DNA of 6,804 nt from assembly GCA_016199905.1 (NCBI GenBank), contig JACQFU010000079.1, forward strand, positions 1 through 6,804, in the 5' to 3' direction. Position numbers and translations under genes: made by a program. The first letter of the stretch is position 1; each line of letters opens with the position of its first letter. Below the pieces are notes generated by a model. The model searched no databases. It had not been told where the DNA came from and saw nothing but the letters and a program-made list of their open reading frames with translations. The DNA comes from Candidatus Wallbacteria bacterium. Lineage in GTDB: Bacteria > Muiribacteriota > UBA6191 > JACPRK01. This document shows, one piece after another, positions 5,843-6,804 of this stretch.

Positions 5843-6804
5843 TCACCGTCCCCAGATGCGCGGCCGGGCGCGGCCCGGGCGGCGCGTCTGATAGCGCGCC
5901 CCGGGGGCGACCGGCGCGGCGGCCGGCGGCTGCACGAGACCGGGAGGCAGCGCCGAGCGGCGCGGCGCGGCCGGGCGTGCGTGGGGACCGCGGCGCGGGC
6001 GGCCCTGGGGTTGGGGCCGGCCCGCGGAGCCGGAGGAAGGCGCGTTCCTGGAAGCGGGGTAGGGGTGGTCGCCAACGATGGAAACGCGGAACCCGAGCAG
6101 CCGCTCGATGTCGCCCCAGTAGGCGCGCTCGTCGACGTCGCAGAAGGAGAACGCCAGGCCGTCGGCGCCGGCGCGCGCCGTGCGGCCGGTGCGGTGCACG
6201 TAGGTCCCGGCCACCTCGGGGATGTCGTAGTTGATGACGTGAGTGATCTCGTCCACGTCGAGGCCGCGGGCGGCGATGTCGGTGGCGATCAACACGCGCG
6301 TGCGGCCGGCCTTGAAGCCTCCCAGTGCCCGCTCGCGGGCGCCCTGCGACTTGTTGCCGTGGATCGCCACGGCCGGGATTCCCCCGCGCGCCAGCTGGCG
6401 CACGACCTTGTCGGCGCCGTGCTTGGTGCGAGTGAACACCAGCACCCGCTTGATCTCCGGGTCGCCCAGCACGTCGGTGAGCAGCGCCCCCTTGTCCTTC
6501 TTGTCGACGAAGTAGACGCTCTGGTCAATCTTTTCGGGCGTGGCCACTTCCGGGGTGACGTCGACCCGCACGGGATCGGTCAGGATGTCGCGCGCCAGTT
6601 GCCGGATGTCGACAGGCATCGTGGCCGAGAAGAAGAGCGTCTGGCGCTTGCGCGGCAGCGTGGCGATGACCTTCTTCACGTCGTGGATGAAGCCCATGTC
6701 GAGCATGCGGTCGGCCTCGTCTAGCACGAAGACTTCGAGCTTGGCGAAGGAGACGTACCCTTGGGCGATCAGGTCGAGCAGGCGGCCCGGCGTGGCGACC
6801 AGGA
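5843..6804 (-). CDS. rhlE: DEAD-box ATP-dependent RNA helicase, RhlE-like (partial, N-terminus outside window)
   Basis: The minus-strand frame stays open to the window edge, giving the last 319 residues. Visible motifs in order: TPGRLLDL (Ib, residues 4-11), VLDEAD (II, about 26-31), FFSAT (III), VLVFTRTKHGAD (IV), ATDIAARGLDV (V) and HRTGRTARAG (VI). Motifs Q, I (Walker A) and Ia lie upstream, off the window. The run DEADRMLDMGF and the IHGNKSQGARERAL segment are characteristic of RhlE-type helicases, which unwind short RNA duplexes in ribosome assembly and RNA decay with ATP. After the core, a tail of about 75 residues rich in Arg, Pro, Ala and Gly (GRPQPQGRPRRGPHARP and onward to the C-terminus) is expected to bind RNA non-specifically, as in other RhlE proteins. 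A GTG at 6727 is an internal Val codon just before the DEAD motif, not a start. Its stop is 54 nt before the symporter. Confidence 0.94.
   Translation of the reverse strand, partial: LVATPGRLLDLIAQGYVSFAKLEVFVLDEADRMLDMGFIHDVKKVIATLPRKRQTLFFSATMPVDIRQLARDILTDPVRVDVTPEVATPEKIDQSVYFVDKKDKGALLTDVLGDPEIKRVLVFTRTKHGADKVVRQLARGGIPAVAIHGNKSQGARERALGGFKAGRTRVLIATDIAARGLDVDEITHVINYDIPEVAGTYVHRTGRTARAGADGLAFSFCDVDERAYWGDIERLLGFRVSIVGDHPYPASRNAPSSGSAGRPQPQGRPRRGPHARPAAPRRSALPPGLVQPPAAAPVAPGARYQTRRPGRARPRIWGR

Noticed and set aside
5786..5845. Possible helicase-symporter read-through fusion, since both genes use the same frame with a single stop in between
   Set aside because: The shared frame is a one-in-three chance. 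The 54-nt gap reads as unstructured sequence, and the two proteins are normal full families with no reason to be fused.
5843..6727. Start of the helicase at the GTG at 6727
   Set aside because: The frame continues upstream to the window edge with family residues such as ATPGRLLDL, and the GTG is the Val of the VLDEAD motif.
1..6804. Mobile element, CRISPR array, toxin-antitoxin or defence system
   Set aside because: I found no direct-repeat arrays, transposase or recombinase motifs, terminal inverted repeats, small paired ORFs or tRNA-like folds. The gene content is housekeeping or metabolic with even base composition.

Overview
The window is GC-rich, densely packed bacterial DNA. It holds six protein-coding genes, two of them cut by the window edges. 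I see no tRNA, rRNA, CRISPR array, insertion sequence or phage gene. The organism is probably Gram-negative, because the left edge carries the C-terminal end of what looks like an outer-membrane beta-barrel ending in a terminal Phe. High GC, long non-coding antisense frames, and an ABC-F protein and RhlE-type helicase of the kinds I associate with Acidobacteriota or former deltaproteobacteria suggest an environmental member of such a group. That placement is inference and weak.

Layout, left to right. (1) 1-153, plus strand: the tail of a putative beta-barrel protein. (2) 154-224: a short gap between convergent genes with one GC-rich stem-loop. Everything after this is on the minus strand, so transcription runs right to left. 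(3) 225-1742: ABC-F ATPase. (4) 1818-3137: secreted or periplasmic protein of unknown function. (5) 3255-4229: secreted esterase of the PHB depolymerase / LpqC family. (6) 4235-5788: sodium:solute symporter. (7) 5843-6804: RhlE-like DEAD-box RNA helicase, truncated by the right edge. No stretch longer than about 120 bases lacks a gene.

In transcription order the minus-strand genes are helicase, 54-nt gap, symporter, 5-nt gap, esterase, 117-nt gap containing a clear inverted repeat, unknown secreted protein, 75-nt gap, ABC-F. The symporter and esterase are the only pair that is convincingly coupled: the esterase ribosome binding site lies inside the last codons of the symporter. A reasonable reading is that the exported esterase cuts an ester substrate outside the cytoplasm and the symporter brings in the released acid with Na+. 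The helicase and the ABC-F protein are general RNA/ribosome-associated functions and have no evident link to that pair.

This is mostly an ordinary chromosomal region. The items most worth a second look are the unknown secreted protein (a conserved-looking His/Trp...Glu...Asp/His/Gly block at its C-terminus), the symporter-esterase pair, and the inverted repeat at 3175-3195.
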